Assembly (NCBI GenBank): GCA_022410635.1
Contig: JAJVDF010001186.1
Coordinates: 1 to 64,000 of the forward strand
DNA from: Tretioscincus oriximinensis
Lineage: Eukaryota; Chordata; Lepidosauria; Squamata; Gymnophthalmidae
Reading direction: 5' to 3'
Length of the DNA: 64,000 nt
The notes beneath the pieces were generated by a model, which was not told where the DNA came from, made no database searches, and saw only the letters and a program-made list of their open reading frames with translations. Both the position numbers and the translations under genes were made by a program. This document shows, piece by piece, positions 18,521 to 29,396 of the stretch; the first letter of the stretch is position 1, and each line of letters begins with the position of its first letter.

Positions 18521-19300
18521 ATTGAGGATGACATGATTGAAGTGTATAAAATCATCCATAAGGTGAATAGAGAAAAATATTTTCTGGGGGGGACGCATGC
18601 ACAGCACAAGACGCTAGACGCTCGCCAAGTCTCCTCCGTCTATCGCTACTAAAATAATTAATTAAGCTNTATAAATAGAGCAGATAAAGACATAAAAGCT
18701 GGCGGACCAAGAAGGTGAGACGACTGCAGACCCAAAACGAGAAAGGCAGGAAATAAAACAACACCAGAACCGAACAAAACTCCAACTGGAGAACGACGTC
18801 CGGAACAAGCTGCTGGTAAGAGCCCTCCAATATAATAGGAGAATGTCTTTACCTACTACAAGCCAGACGGAATCCCCATTTATAACAAAAAAAGACTTAG
18901 CATTAGACAAACTAGACCAACTTATACAAGGGCAGAAGAGTGAGAATAGACAANGGAAAGTATTTTTCACCCAGAGGGTCATCGGCCCATGGAATTTACT
19001 GCCAGGAAAGGTAGTGGTAGCTAGCAGCCTGGATAGCTTCAAGACAAGATTAGATAAGTTTATGGACACCAAGGGTATAAATAACTACTAGGGTGGATGT
19101 TTTAAAACTTCTCCCAGGATGGAGCAACAGGCAGTACTCAGGAAACACCATTTGCAGGAAGTCAAGAACAGATGAAGATTTTTGCCTTCTGTTCAGACTG
19201 CCCAGGTGCAATCGGTGGGCTTCTGTGAGAGACAGAATGCTGGATTGGATGTGCACTGGCCCCATTCAGCAGGGCTCCTCTTATGTCCTTAGATGTTCTC
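18521..19300 (+). mobile_element. CR1 copy interrupted by a 335-bp foreign segment
   Basis: 18521-18590 is CR1 ORF2 (YKIIHKVNREKYF-like). 18925-19082 resumes with GQKSENRQ, VFFTQRVIGPWNLLP and GINNY plus stop. 19083-19300 is the CR1 3' UTR. About 50 bases of CR1 between them are replaced by an unrelated segment (listed separately). The copy is a pseudogene. Confidence 0.8.
18591..18924 (+). mobile_element. Possible LINE (L1-like) 5' end and ORF1 start
   Basis: A G-rich start (GGGGGGGACGCATGCACAGC), an untranslated-like stretch rich in AAAAC and GAC words, and then an ATG at 18843 opening MSLPTTSQTESPFITKKDLA. That peptide has the look of the N-terminus of an L1-type ORF1 (basic, coiled-coil-prone). 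The frame runs on into the CR1 sequence. It could instead be an unrelated insertion. Confidence 0.35.
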
Positions 19301-19430
19301 TTGCTTCTAATTGAGCAGGGGTAATTGGTGGGCCACTGTGTGAGACAACTCCTAGATTAGATGGGCAGTAGCATGCAGTTGGCAAGCCCTTATTCTGCGA
19401 TATATCCTCTTCGCCCTGAGCACAGCAACA
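19301..19430 (+). mobile_element. Degenerate CR1 tail
   Basis: GGTAATTGGTGGGCCACTGTG and GAGACAACTCC then TAGATTAGATGGGC matches the distal CR1 3' UTR. Confidence 0.6.
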
Positions 19431-19985
19431 TAAGAGGAGCTTATTACAGAAAGGGCCCNGAAAGCCCAGGTTCAAGCATTGTGACTTATGCATATGTTTT
19501 TTGCCAACTCCCTGGATACCGTTCAGGATCCAGCCAGTCATGCCAAGGGATTCCCCAGGGGAGGATTTAGAAGAAGAGTCAGAGATCACTGAACCGAGGC
19601 CTGTAAAGCCAGACCCAGTAATTCATGCAGGATTAGAACCAAGGTTGGAGATTCACAGCACGTCTCAGTTCAGAGATTCCCCAGTGGGACCCTTATCTGG
19701 AGTTACCCAACCCCAAGGCAGTGGGCCTGGGGAAGACNTGCTGCCTTAATCGCTCAGTTCACCCCCAGAGTCCCAGGAACAGCCCCAAGATATCTCTGGT
19801 GCCACCAGTTAGATACAACTGAAGGAAGGACAGACAGGCGGACAGATGAATCAGAAGCAACATAAGGGGAGAAGCCGGAAGAGGCGGAAGGAGCCGAGAG
19901 AGGCTCTTAAAAACATTTGGAAAAATTAACGGGTTCTGGATCATGTTTAATGGTTGACGTCTTCCCTTCAACACCAGCTAAATGC
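19431..19985 (+). other. Coding-like Glu/Pro-rich segment, unclassified
   Basis: The plus frame at 19501-19749 reads through acidic, proline-rich sequence (GEDLEEESEITEPRPVKPD, then GVTQPQGSGPGED) and is followed by SLSSPPESQEQPQD in frame after one stop. Composition resembles the disordered N-terminal or gag-like part of a retroelement or DNA-transposon protein, but I recognise no family. It has one stop and ambiguous bases, so it is at best a dead remnant. Confidence 0.3.
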
Positions 19986-20440
19986 AAACCCATGAGCTCC
20001 AAGGCAGCTGAGGGGCCACCACCAAAGAGCCCCCATTCCTGCTTGCTTCTTGTATGACTTTAATGACGACGACACCACCACGGAGGCCTTAGGGGAGGCT
20101 TGGCAGGAAGGGAGGCATGTCTGGTCTTGACGTCACTAAGAACATCCTGAGCCTAGATGTGCTGATAATGCTTTGCGAAACATAAAACTACCACCAGGAG
20201 ACTGGAAGAGAACCAAGAACGCTCTCTTCCCCATGCTGCAAAAACTACATTTGCAAATCAGAAGCTACACGACGGGCTCGGCTGCAGTCCTAAAACAACC
20301 CAAATTCCGCAAAAGATCATCGATAATAACCAACATATCCTCACTATAGCCCAAAAGCGAGGCTAAATATCTGCACTGGAATCCAAATTCAAACTGTAGA
20401 AATAGCTATAAAAATACATAAAAGTGGAACTCAGGTAGTC
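19986..20440. other. Unassigned sequence
   Basis: Nothing recognised. Confidence 0.35.
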
Positions 20441-20815
20441 ACTTGTGTGACTCAGGCACTTTTTACATTTTTAGGGATGTCTGTATACAAAGTGGAGACC
20501 GATGTACGAGTCTTTCACAAGGCATTTTTGTACGTGAACAAGTGGATTTACCTTGGCCACAGAGGAAGGCAGAATACGACAACATTGATGGGCAGAAGAG
20601 TGAGGACAGGCAAAGAAAAATATTTTTTCATCCGGAGGGTCGTCGGCCTGTGGAATTTACTTCCAGAAGAGAGGGTGGTAGCTAGGCTAGGTAGCTTTAA
20701 GACAGGATTAGACAAGTTCATGGAAGCCAAGGGTATAAATAGCTACTAGGATGGATCTTTTGGTGCTGCCTCCAGGATGGAGCAACAGGCAGGATTCCTG
20801 AAATACATAGGGAAA
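20441..20815 (+). mobile_element. Older CR1 ORF2 C-terminus and partial tail
   Basis: The plus-strand frame 20447-20749 ends GRRVRTGKEKYFFIRR, VVGLWNLLPEERVV, and KGINSY plus stop, followed by the first part of the CR1 3' UTR (GGATGGAGCAACAGGCAGGA). The tail is lost after TGAAATACATAGG. It is pseudogenised upstream. Confidence 0.8.
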
Positions 20816-22189
20816 AACATAGGTGAAAAGCAATGGAATGGAATATGAATTCCTTCCGCTGTCTTCTCCCATCTCTAGCCCCTTTTAAAGCCTGCACACG
20901 CTGGAGGTCCGGTCCTTGGGGGTCTTCTGGAAAATGCTGAAAAAACGCCCAAGGCTTGGGTCCATGGCCAGATCTCCTGCCTTTCCCATCATCTTTTTCA
21001 CCATAGAGATGAGAAGCAGCTCGATCAGCGGAGGGGATCTGAAAAGTGTGTGTGGGAGAGGCAGGATATTCGCCTATGGGGTTTTTTCTGCCTTTCCAGT
21101 AAGACCCACAAAGATCTCCAGCTGTTTGTCTCTAGAGGGCACTTAATGCGAATGGGAAGCTGCACAAGGGACAGTTTTCTGAGTGAACTCTGCTCAGAAG
21201 ACAGATTGCTGTGTGGACTGAGCATGGCCAGTGCGTTTTCCACTTGGCTTATTCAGCGTGTGGCCAGTTCAGATCCAAACAGCGTTTGCTCCTGGTTTCC
21301 CCCTTGTGAGACCTCAGCCTTGGAAACACCTCCAAGATTGCAGTTTGTATTTGGATTCCTATAAAGCTTTGCTTTTGGGCTACAGGGGGGTTTGTTGGCT
21401 ATGATCGACGGCCCTTCGGGGAATTGGGGTTGCTTTACGGCTGTATTATGTTCCCCATCGGGTGTTTGGGATTGCTAATTGTCCTGGCCTGCAGCCATCC
21501 AGATGTAGCTAAACTACATCTCCCACAATCCCGCGCCAGGCCCTGCCGAACCAACATGCAGGATCGGGAACTGCAGGGTAGCCACATCTGGAGAGATGCG
21601 GTTGAAGCAGCCTGGGGGTAAAATGCTTTGGCAAAACCTCTAAAAAGCAGCTAAGCACAAAAAAAGGGGGGAGAAAGGACTGACTGTTGCTTGGGATACG
21701 TCACTCGCGTCTGCTGGAAAAGGAACCATGCCACAGGCCTGGCATATTATGGGGATCTGCCATGGATTCCTGCCGTGTGCGGTGGTGTCATTGTTGTGTG
21801 GGGATGAGGATTTGGCACACGGCACACCCAGCTGTGAAGAACAAAGCCCAGAAATCTTGCTTTCAAAACAAAGCCACGGATTAATGCANTGTTTCCACGT
21901 AGATTGTGTAAACAGACACCAAATGCATGTACAGAGTGCGCAAGCATCAAACTCAGAAGCCACCCAAATGCTCAGAATGTCTCTGGCTCCCCACTCTGCA
22001 ACAAAAAGCTAGGTTTGCTTACAAGGGAATTATGGCAGCCTATCTGGTCTATTCCACACTGCATCTGAGGCTCCCTCCACATAATGCATTATAAACTGCA
22101 ATGCCATTAAGTTCTGAAATAACCCCATCGCAAGCCCAGGCAAACATACGTACCCTTATCCTTTCGCAAACAAACCGTTAAGATAGCCT
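20816..22189. other. Mostly unassigned sequence; one hAT-like foldback remnant
   Basis: About 21490-21600 carries CCATCCAGATGTAGCTAAAC, ACTACATCTCCCACAATCCC and CACATCTGGAGAG. These are inverted CAGATGT/ACATCTGG words around a ZNF143-like ACTACATCTCCCA, as in common reptile hAT-derived repeats. The remainder shows no recognised feature. Confidence 0.4.
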
Positions 22190-23527
22190 TTACATAAGAA
22201 CATAAGAACCTAAGAAGAGCCATCCTGGATCAGGCCACAGCCCATCNANTCCAGCATTCTGTGTCACACAGAGGCCCACCAGATGCACCTGGGCAGTCCN
22301 AACAGAGGAAAGCAAAATATGCTGCTCCTGTTCGTGACTCCCTGCAAATGGTNTTTCAANAGTCCTGCCTGTTGCTCCATCCCGGAGGCTACATNCAGAC
22401 AACTATCTTAGTATCCATTTATACTCTTAGTGGCCATAAACCTGTCTAGTCCTGTCTTGAAACTATCCAAGCTGTTAGCTACCACTACCTCTTCAGGAAG
22501 TAAATTCCACAGGCCGATGACCCTCTGGGTGAAAAAATACTTCCCTTTGTCTGTTCTCACTTTTCTACCCAACAGTTTNAAGGAGGGNCCTCTGGTCCTT
22601 GTGTTGTGTGATAGAGAAAACATTTTTTCTCTATTCACCCTGTCGATCCCATGCATGATTTTGTACACTTCAATCAGATCACCCCTCAAACGNCTCCTTT
22701 CAAGGCTGAAGAGGCCCAGACGTTGCAGCCTTGCTTCGTAAGGGAGGTGCTCCAGACCCTTGATCATTTTTGTTGCCCTTTTCTGCACCTTCTCCANGAT
22801 CACCCCTCAAACGTCTCCTTTCAAGGCTGAAGAGGCCCAGACGTTGCAGCCTTGCTTCGTAAGGGAGGTGCTCCAGACCCTTGATCATTTTTGTTGCCCT
22901 TTTCTGCACCTTCTCCAGTTCCAAAATATCCCTCTTGAGATGTGGTGACCAGAATTGAACACAATATTCCAAATGTGGCCTCACCACAGATTTATAAAGA
23001 GGCAAAACAACATTTGCTGACTTATTTTCGATTCCTTTCCTAATTATCCCCAACATGGAATTTGCCTTTTTTGCAGCTGCTGCACACTGGGTCGACATCT
23101 TCATTGAATTGTCCACTAACACCCCAAGATCCTTTTCTTGCTCGGTCACAGAAAGCTTGGTTCCCATCAGGTGGTAGGAGTATTTTGGGTTCTTTGCCCC
23201 AATATGCATGACCTTGCACTTGCTTAAGTTGAAGTGCATTTGCCACTTTGATGCCCACTCACCCAATTTCAATAAATCACTCTGGAGTGCCTTACAATCA
23301 TTTTCAGTTTTCACTACCCTGAACAGCTTAGTGTCGTCAGCAAACTTGGCTACTTCACTATTTACCTCGGCATCCAGATCATTTATAAATATATTGAAAA
23401 GCAAGGGTCCCAGTACAGATCCCTGGGGTACCCCACTTCTTACCTCTTTCCACTCAGAGAACTGTCCATTTAATACTACTCTCTGTTTTCTATCTTTTAG
23501 CCAGTTTCCAATCCAGGACAAAGCCAC
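22190..23527 (-). mobile_element. Young CR1, 5' truncated, with a 121-bp internal duplication
   Basis: A minus-strand CR1 with the 3' octamer tail (TTCTTATG type) at 22190-22210, 3' UTR to about 22405, and ORF2 to 23527. RT motifs on the minus strand: GNWLKDRK, GVPQGSVLGPLLFNIF, the catalytic FADDTKL, LGVLVDNSMK, and RPHLEYCVQFW. The C-terminus is LWNLLPEEVVV then a GY-stop. Sequence 22677-22797 is repeated at 22798-22918, which breaks the frame. Without that, the RT half is open. Confidence 0.92.
22677..22918. repeat. Exact 121-bp tandem duplication inside CR1
   Basis: Units 22677-22797 and 22798-22918 are identical apart from Ns. They cover the [24 protein letters not shown] stretch. Ns at the joint (22797) and in unit 1 suggest either a genuine recent duplication or an assembly/polishing error. 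Confidence 0.85.
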
Positions 23528-23873
23528 GTGGAACAGAGAAGGCAATTTACCAGGAAGTAAATCCTGAGCATGCTCAGTATGAGATTCTGCACCGAGTAAC
23601 CAGGAAGTGTATGAGATTCTCATTGTCTGGTACTGGTGCCTTCTCGCAAGCTCTTGCCTACTCCCATTAACCAAGTGGGCACACGAAGGCTTGGAATGGG
23701 CATTTCGCAATGATGTCGGAATGAATCAGCAATCAGGGAATACGGGTTCCTCACACCTTTTTTCCTGATGCATTGCGATGCTTTCCGAAAATTCCACTGG
23801 AACAAGGGGCGGAGCAATCATGATGCTGGAACATCTCGGTAACATCCAGGTAGGAAAATCTCATGAGGAGAGG
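23528..23873. other. Unassigned sequence
   Basis: Repeated GAGATTCT words (about 23580 and 23610), echoing 30095 and 42000, hint at an unnamed dispersed repeat. No gene seen. Confidence 0.35.
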
Positions 23874-23996
23874 GCCTCATTATGGGATATATCTTGAAAC
23901 AGGGGACTACCATTCAGGGCCTGTCTTGTCTACACCGGTGAGGGGATGACAGATCACTATTGCAAGATATATCCCAGAATAAGCCTGAGATTCCAG
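23874..23996. mobile_element. FB-1 with both outer arms
   Basis: The left outer arm GGGATATATCTTGAAACAGG is mirrored by the right TTGCAAGATATATCCCAGAA and AATAAGCC. The inner GGCCTGTCTTGTCTACAC is degenerate. This copy shows that FB-1 arms extend out to the TTATTCTGGGATATATC boundary. Confidence 0.65.
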
Positions 23997-24384
23997 ATTC
24001 AGCTTTAACCAAAAGTGAATTTGCACAACGAACCATCAAAAACACGTCTGGCAGAAGTTTCCACTCTACTTAGCACCCTTCCGCAACAAAAATCAATTAC
24101 AAATCCATCTTTAAATAGGAGAAGGGACTTCGGATCAGAAAGATTCTCACAGCGCTGAATTCGGTGCCCAATTGTTGTGGTTTTTCCTTTTCTCATTTCC
24201 ACACAGCCCCATTACCACACTCGCTTGAACTTTTGGATCTGAATGCAGATTACACCTACAGAAGTACGGACACCTTTACCCCTTAAAACAGCCTGAAGCT
24301 GTCTCTTGTACGATGGACACCCCCCCCCAAGCTGTTGCCTTAAAATTTAGGTTAATGTTTCAGTGTCATGTAGCAGATACAATG
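23997..24384. other. Unassigned sequence
   Basis: Nothing recognised; a C run at 24320-24328. Confidence 0.35.
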
Positions 24385-25260
24385 ATGTGAATTATTTATT
24401 TATTTATACTTATACCCCGCCCTATACCCCAAGGGCTCAGGGAAGCCAGCAGTAAAACATCATTATAAAAGTAACAAATTAAAAACAATATAAAACAATA
24501 TCTAAAAGTGGGGACAAAAATCACATTTCTTCAGCCAAAGGCCAAAGAGGTGCGTCTTCAAAGATCTTCTAAAACAATACAATGTTGAAGGCAGATGCAC
24601 CTCGAGGGGGAGACTATTACAAAAACTGGGGGAAAACCCCGAGAAGGCCCTGCCCTGGGTTCCCACACCGTTAGCTGTTGAGAGGGATGGTACAACCAGG
24701 AGGGCCTCCCCTGCAGATCTTAAGGTATGGACAGGTTAGTATGGGAGAAGGCCTTCCTTTAGTTACTGGGGCCCAAGTTATTTAGGGCCTAATAAGTTAA
24801 GGCTGACACCTTGAATTGGGCTCAGTAGCAGATTAGCAGCCAGTGCAGTTCTTTCAAGACCGGCATGATGTGTGTCCAGCCAGCCGTTCCGGTCAGCAGT
24901 CTAGTGGCTATTTTCTGCACCAGCTGCAGCTTTTGAACCGTTTTCATGGGCAGCCCCATATAGAGCGTCAATAGTCCAATTTGAAAGTTACCAGACCGTG
25001 GATTACTGTAGCTAAATCTTTTCTGTTCAGAAGTGGCCGTAATTAGCACACCAGACGTAACTGGAAGTAGGCACTCCTGGCCACCACCTCCAGCTGGTTC
25101 TCAAGTGTCAGAGCAGAGTCCAGAAGCACCCCCAGATTTCGCACCCATCCCTTATAGGGCAATTCTACCCCATCAAGGACAGGGTGCCTCTCCACTTTAC
25201 AGACCTGGGATGCTCCAACACACAGCAAATCTGTCTTGTCTGGATTGTTTGGAAGGGAAG
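24385..25260 (-). mobile_element. Older L2 LINE 3' end
   Basis: Minus-strand L2 with tail (AAATAAATAAATAATTC) at 24388, then the GGGCGGGGTATAAG stem. ORF2 C-terminal pieces are visible: GLPMKTVQKLQLVQKIATRL, LTGTAGWTHIMPVLKELHW, VERHPVLDGVELPYKGWVRN, and LGVLLDSALTLE. They correspond to the same segments of the intact copy at 5.9-8.0 kb but are broken by frameshifts. Confidence 0.85.
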
Positions 25261-25269
25261 TTCTGAGTA

Positions 25270-25705
25270 TCAGGGCCCAAAACTGCCCAATGCAGGGTCC
25301 ACTAAATCATTCCAGACTAACGGCTGCCCAGTATCTTGTTTGCAGACTCCCCTGAGCACTCTAGTCTACTGGTTTCCATCCACACTGTCAGAAAGTTGCA
25401 AGATCTCATCCGATTAGTCTCCAAATGCTACAAGCTTCTTGCTGGACTTTCTACTAAGACTCACATGTCTATTTCTCTGAAAAAGATCTCATCTGTATCT
25501 CTTCCTTCGCAGTTTCATCCCTTTGCTTCTAGTCTTTCCATGTGCAAATGGGAATAGGGCTGATCCCTCTGTATACTATGACAGCTCTTCAGATGTTTGT
25601 GGACAGCTGTCAAGTCTCCTCTCAATATTCTCCTTTACAGGCTAAACATCCCTAGATCCTTTAACCGCTCCTCAAAGGACATGTTTTGCTGAACATTTAA
25701 CACAG
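25270..25705 (-). mobile_element. Older CR1 3' end with nested REP-K
   Basis: CR1 minus-strand pieces at about 25275-25383 and 25485-25705 (the latter with CATCTGTATCTCTTCC, CTTCTAGTCTTTCCAT, and GTCTCCTCTCAATATTCTCC). They flank REP-K sequence at 25385-25482 (GATTAGTCTCCAAATGCTAC to CATGTCTATTTCTCTGAAAA). The REP-K thus inserted into an existing CR1. Confidence 0.7.
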
Positions 25706-25748
25706 CAGCTCCCTTTTGAACTTACAGCTGTTTGTTAATGTTCTTAGA

Positions 25749-25872
25749 CTATCTATCCATCTATCCATCTTTCCATCCATCCATCCATCCATCTATCCAT
25801 CTGTAGAAGAAGCCTTATCTATGAAAGCTCCTGCTGCCTCCCTTTTTCTTATTGGCCTTTAAGGTGCTACGA
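25749..25872 (+). repeat. (TCCA)n microsatellite joined to a REP-K right half
   Basis: A TATCCATC/TCCA array at 25749-25803 runs into GTAGAAGAAGCC, TTATCTATGAAAGCTCCTGC, and a GCCTTTAAGGTGCTACGATAG end. The same order, tetranucleotide then REP-K, recurs at 12.9 and 52.5 kb. Confidence 0.75.
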
Positions 25873-26090
25873 TAGATCAGTATAAGTACCAAGGCTTATA
25901 AGAAAAGGCATCCAAAAATACTTGGGGAACACAATATGCTTAGGTTCATTCATGTAAAACTTCCTTTTACCAGGCACTAGGAGGAAAGTCTGAGAAGTCC
26001 AACTCCCTGCCACCAGTAACTTAATTTATAGCTGACGTTTTTACTTACCATATTTCAAAAAGCCTTCCCAAGCTTCCAGGTTGCTGCACT
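25873..26090. other. Unassigned sequence
   Basis: Nothing recognised. Confidence 0.3.
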
Positions 26091-26845
26091 GAATTATTAA
26101 TTGGCTGAGAACTTTGGTCTCATAATGGAGGAAAATAAGAAAAATGAAAACAGCACATACAAAATGGGAGGAATCTGTCTGAGAAGTACTTGGGAAAAGG
26201 ACCTGGTTGTATTGATAGATCACAGATTGGACATGAGTCATCCGTGTGAAGGAGCTGCAAAAAAGGCAAACACAATCCCNAGGTGTATTGAGAGGAGCCT
26301 AGAATCTCAATCACATAAAGTAATTATTCTTCTTTACAGTATTTTGGTCAGACTACATTCAGAGTCCTGTGCTCAATACTGGGCAATTTAAAAAGGATAT
26401 TGCTACACTAGAGCCAAGTTCAAAAGAGAATGTCTGGAAACCGTACTGTACGAGGGACTGTTAAAGGATCAAGGGACATTTAGTCTGGAAAAGAGAAGAC
26501 TGAGAGGAGGCCTGACAGCTGCCTACCAATATCTGAGGAGCTTCCACAGAGCAGAGGGACCAGCATTGTTCTCATTGGCACATGGAAGGACTAGAAACAA
26601 TGGGATGAAACTGCTAGGGCGGCAATATAGATATCAGAATGAACTTTCTGACTGTAAGAGTGATGGACCAGTAGAATCGGTTTTCACAGGAGGTGGAAAG
26701 TTCTTCGCTGGGAGTCTTCATACAGAGGCTGGGCAGCCATCTATAGTCTGGGATGGTTTAGTGAATCCTACATTGAGCAGGTGGTTGGACCCAAAAGTCC
26801 CTGGAGGTCCCTTCCAGCTCTGTGGTTCTATAAATGCATGGAAAC
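26091..26845 (+). mobile_element. Older CR1 (classical type) ORF2 C-terminus and 3' end
   Basis: A plus-strand frame contains EKDLVVLIDHRLDMSHPCEG, AAKKANTI and a VRLHSESCAQYW block, matching CR1 ORF2 after the RT core. A second frame holds TRNNGMKLLGRQYRYQ. The end is the classical CR1 3' UTR (GGTCCCTTCCAGCTCTGTGG then TTCTATAAA). Frameshifts disable it. It is a different, older subfamily from the TTCTTATG-tailed copies. Confidence 0.82.
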
Positions 26846-27764
26846 TGGAGCCATCTTTCCTCTGGCCTTTTGTGAATGCAAGCCTTGCCTCTTTGTTCTA
26901 AGATTTCCTGGACTCTCCGAACGCTGCCAAATTCCAGGGTGGGGTGCTGCCGCTGCCACAAACGGTCCATTCCCTCTAAATACTTCGAAAAGGTAATTTT
27001 TTCTTCCCCCACTGAAATCCGCCTGCAGGGACACTTACTGGAATGGGCTGCCCGTTTGAAGTACCTGAACCCAGAGAGATTCGTATCGATTCTGCGGGGA
27101 AATGACTGGTCTCTGCCTAAGATAGGCAGGGCTACCGAGGCATTTTAGGGTGGAAATAAGTGAAACCGTTTCAAATCTGTAATCCGAATTCGGGGCTTGG
27201 TTCAAGAGTGCTGGCAGGCGGAATTCTGACTCGCCTCCCTATCCAGTTTCTTCTCGCCATTCATGCAAAGCAATTTTGGGGGAGGCAGAGAGGAAACAGC
27301 ATATTTTCAGCATTCGTTTTGAAGATGCTCCTCCCATCCCAGGACTCCTGCCAGCCTCTGCCACTGTGATGGGCACTCGNAGGGGCGGCTGAGACCCACA
27401 ACCCAGTAACTACTCAGTATTGTCAATGAATGAAATGAGCTGATCTACCGCCAGGGGTTCTCCTTGCCTTTACTTACTAGCAGAAAAAGCCCGCTGGGTG
27501 CAGGAAATGCAACAGGCTCTAGCAATGGAGTGNAGACAGACTAAAATTTAACCCTTTATTTCTTGACTCATTCATTCATATAGGAATTTATGCATTTATA
27601 GCTTTTTCCACTCCGATAGATTCCAGAATGAATAACAGCAAAGATAAAATATACATATTATTAAAACGCGTTTAAAATATAACTCCTCACCACTCTAATC
27701 CAACCTTGTTCCCTGGCAGGACAAGATGCAGAGAGAGCTAAGTTTGATTCAAAGAAGGAGAAGG
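26846..27764. other. Unassigned sequence
   Basis: No recognised gene or repeat. The AT-rich part 27540-27680 has no features. Confidence 0.35.
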
Positions 27765-28020
27765 AGAAGAAGGAGGTTTTGATACACTGCCCTTCTTACC
27801 CAAAGGGACTCAGAGAGGCTTACAAAGTTATTTTCCACCCAAAAGCTTACATCTATTCTCTCTTCCACACCGTGATGGTACCCATTTATCTACTTGCAAA
27901 TTTCTTTGCTTTTGAACAGCTGGATTGGCTGAAGCTAAGGTTTCCACGGCTGACCCATGTGCCTCGAACTTGACACCTCTTTTGAAGCTCTTAGCCTTTT
28001 GCACCACTGTGCCTCAGCCT
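27765..28020 (-). mobile_element. SINE-A, near full length
   Basis: On the plus strand it reads tail to head: GAAGGAGAAGAAGGAGG, CCCTTCTTACCCAAAGGGAC, AGGCTTACAAAG (the reverse of CTTTGTAAGCC), CATTTATCTACTTGCAAATT, and a GCCTTTTGCACCACTGTGCC head. Confidence 0.7.
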
Positions 28021-28043
28021 TCCCAAGAAAGCGACATAAAATG

Positions 28044-28180
28044 AGGGTTACCAGTTAAAACCCAGGCTCAAAGTTTGCACCTTTAACGGGTGTGAAATGC
28101 CAGATGAGGCAGGCATTAAAGTTGCACCTATAGCCGTTAAAGGTATCAACTTCTATCCCGGATTTTATCTGGTAATCCTA
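28044..28180. mobile_element. MITE-B copy 1
   Basis: The left end AGGGTTACCAGTTAAAACCC matches the inverse of the right end GGATTTTATCTGGTAATCCT. Inside is a second inversion, GTTTGCACCTTTAACGGGTG against GCCGTTAAAGGTATCAAC. A 137-bp foldback element with no ORF. Confidence 0.75.
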
Positions 28181-28289
28181 CGATTGACCAGGCCTATGCG
28201 ACTCTGGAACGCAGCTGATTTNCAGGGGCCTTAGACCACATTTTGGAGCAGAAAGGAACCACTACCACGTCCTTATCTTTTTTTGTCTT

Positions 28290-28474
28290 TTAGGATGATC
28301 AGATATAATCGGGACAAACGCNAACACCTCTCACGGCTGTAGAAGACAGGACCTTTCNCCAGGGGCAACTTCCAGTGCCTCCAGCACCTGTGGGGGAAAA
28401 ACACTTTTTCACCCCCATTGGAAGTGCAAAGTTTATGCTGGATTTTATCTGGAAACCTTAGGCTCCCTGACAAG
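28290..28474. mobile_element. MITE-B copy 2, flanked by TTA
   Basis: The left end GGATGATCAGATATAATCGG and the right end GGATTTTATCTGGAAACC are both flanked by TTA, a trinucleotide duplication expected of PIF/Harbinger elements. Inner arms: CCAGGGGCAACTTCCAGTGC and CACCTGTGGGGGAAA. Confidence 0.7.
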
Positions 28475-28763
28475 AGGCACCACAAGGAGGCTGTTCCTTG
28501 AGATTGCAATACAAGAGCAAATCTTCACGGGAGAAGGTGTCTTCCTAGGTAACCACGGGAAGGGTTACCAGATGTCTGTATTAAGAAAGACGTGTCCAGA
28601 TTTTTGATCTCTTACTATGAATCCATATTTATTTCTGAAAAAACAAAGTAACGTCCATACTGGCTGAGATCAGAAACAGAAACTATGGCTATTTCACTAT
28701 TTTTGGATGAGCAGACAAGGTATCAAAAGCTGAGAAAAAGGCAGAAAATGGTCTAGAATTATG
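28475..28763. other. Unassigned sequence with a lone MITE-like end
   Basis: AGGGTTACCAGATGTCTGTA at about 28559 is a MITE-B/A type terminus without a visible partner. Confidence 0.35.
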
Positions 28764-29075
28764 GTGGCACAGGGGTTAAGAGCCCTGGTGCTTTAGCAGA
28801 AATGCCAGAGATCGAAGCCCTGAGTCGGCCGTGGGTGGGAGGGGAAGAGCACCCTCTGCAGGCCTCAGCTCCAGCCAACACAGCTAATCAAAAGCAAGAG
28901 GTTGCAATTAGATAAATGGGAATCATCACAGCCTGGTGGGGAACATAGAATTAAGCCTTTGGGCGAAAAATAGCTTGCAAGACACTTTGAATCCCTTTGG
29001 GTGAGAAAAACAGAGTATAAAAAGGCAGTTCTTCTTTTTCTTCTTTTCTTTTTCTTTTTCTTCTCCTTCTTGCCT
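28764..29075 (+). mobile_element. SINE-A, near full length
   Basis: The head GGTGGCACAGGGGTTAAGAG is the best A-box-like start in this family. The body has CAGCTAATCAAAAGCAAGAG and TTGCAATTAGATAAATGGGA. The tail CTTTGAATCCCTTTGGGTGA and GAGTATAAAAAGG ends in TTC/TTTC repeats. Confidence 0.8.
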
Positions 29076-29237
29076 TCCACCTGGCACCCATGGAAGCATA
29101 TAGGTGGAGAAGAAACCAAAAAGGAGGGCCAACGTCTCAAAGCCCCACCTCCTCAGCTCATGGAGGCTTATGGCTCACAGCAAGGGGAAACCGAAATGAC
29201 TCCCCTTCTTCTCTCATGACTTCGGACGCCTAACGGG

Positions 29238-29396
29238 TAGGGCGTAAAAAATCAGATAGAACTTTGCACTTTTAATGGCTACAGAAGAACTTTCACCAGG
29301 TGCAGTTCCTAGCGCNTGCTGCGCCTGGAAGGAAATCACTTCTTCAGCCCCTTAAGGGTGCAGAGTTCTATCCTGGTTCCAGTGTGGGAATCCAGT
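29238..29396. mobile_element. MITE-B copy 3
   Basis: Internal arms are clear: AGAACTTTGCACTTTTAATG mirrored by CCCCTTAAGGGTGCAGAGTT, with TTTCACCAGGTGCAG/GCTGCGCCTGGAAGGAA at the centre. The outer ends are eroded (AATCAGATAGAACTTTGC left; GTGTGGGAATCC right). Confidence 0.65.

Noticed and set aside
19431..19985. Calling the Glu/Pro-rich segment a host gene exon
   Set aside because: A stop, Ns, absence of splice context and position between CR1 tails favour a transposon remnant; left as unclassified.
22190..22250. CATAAGAACATAAGAAC short repeats as a possible CRISPR-like array
   Set aside because: These are the octamer tails of CR1 LINEs, recur at every CR1 3' end, and have no spacers. The window is vertebrate DNA.
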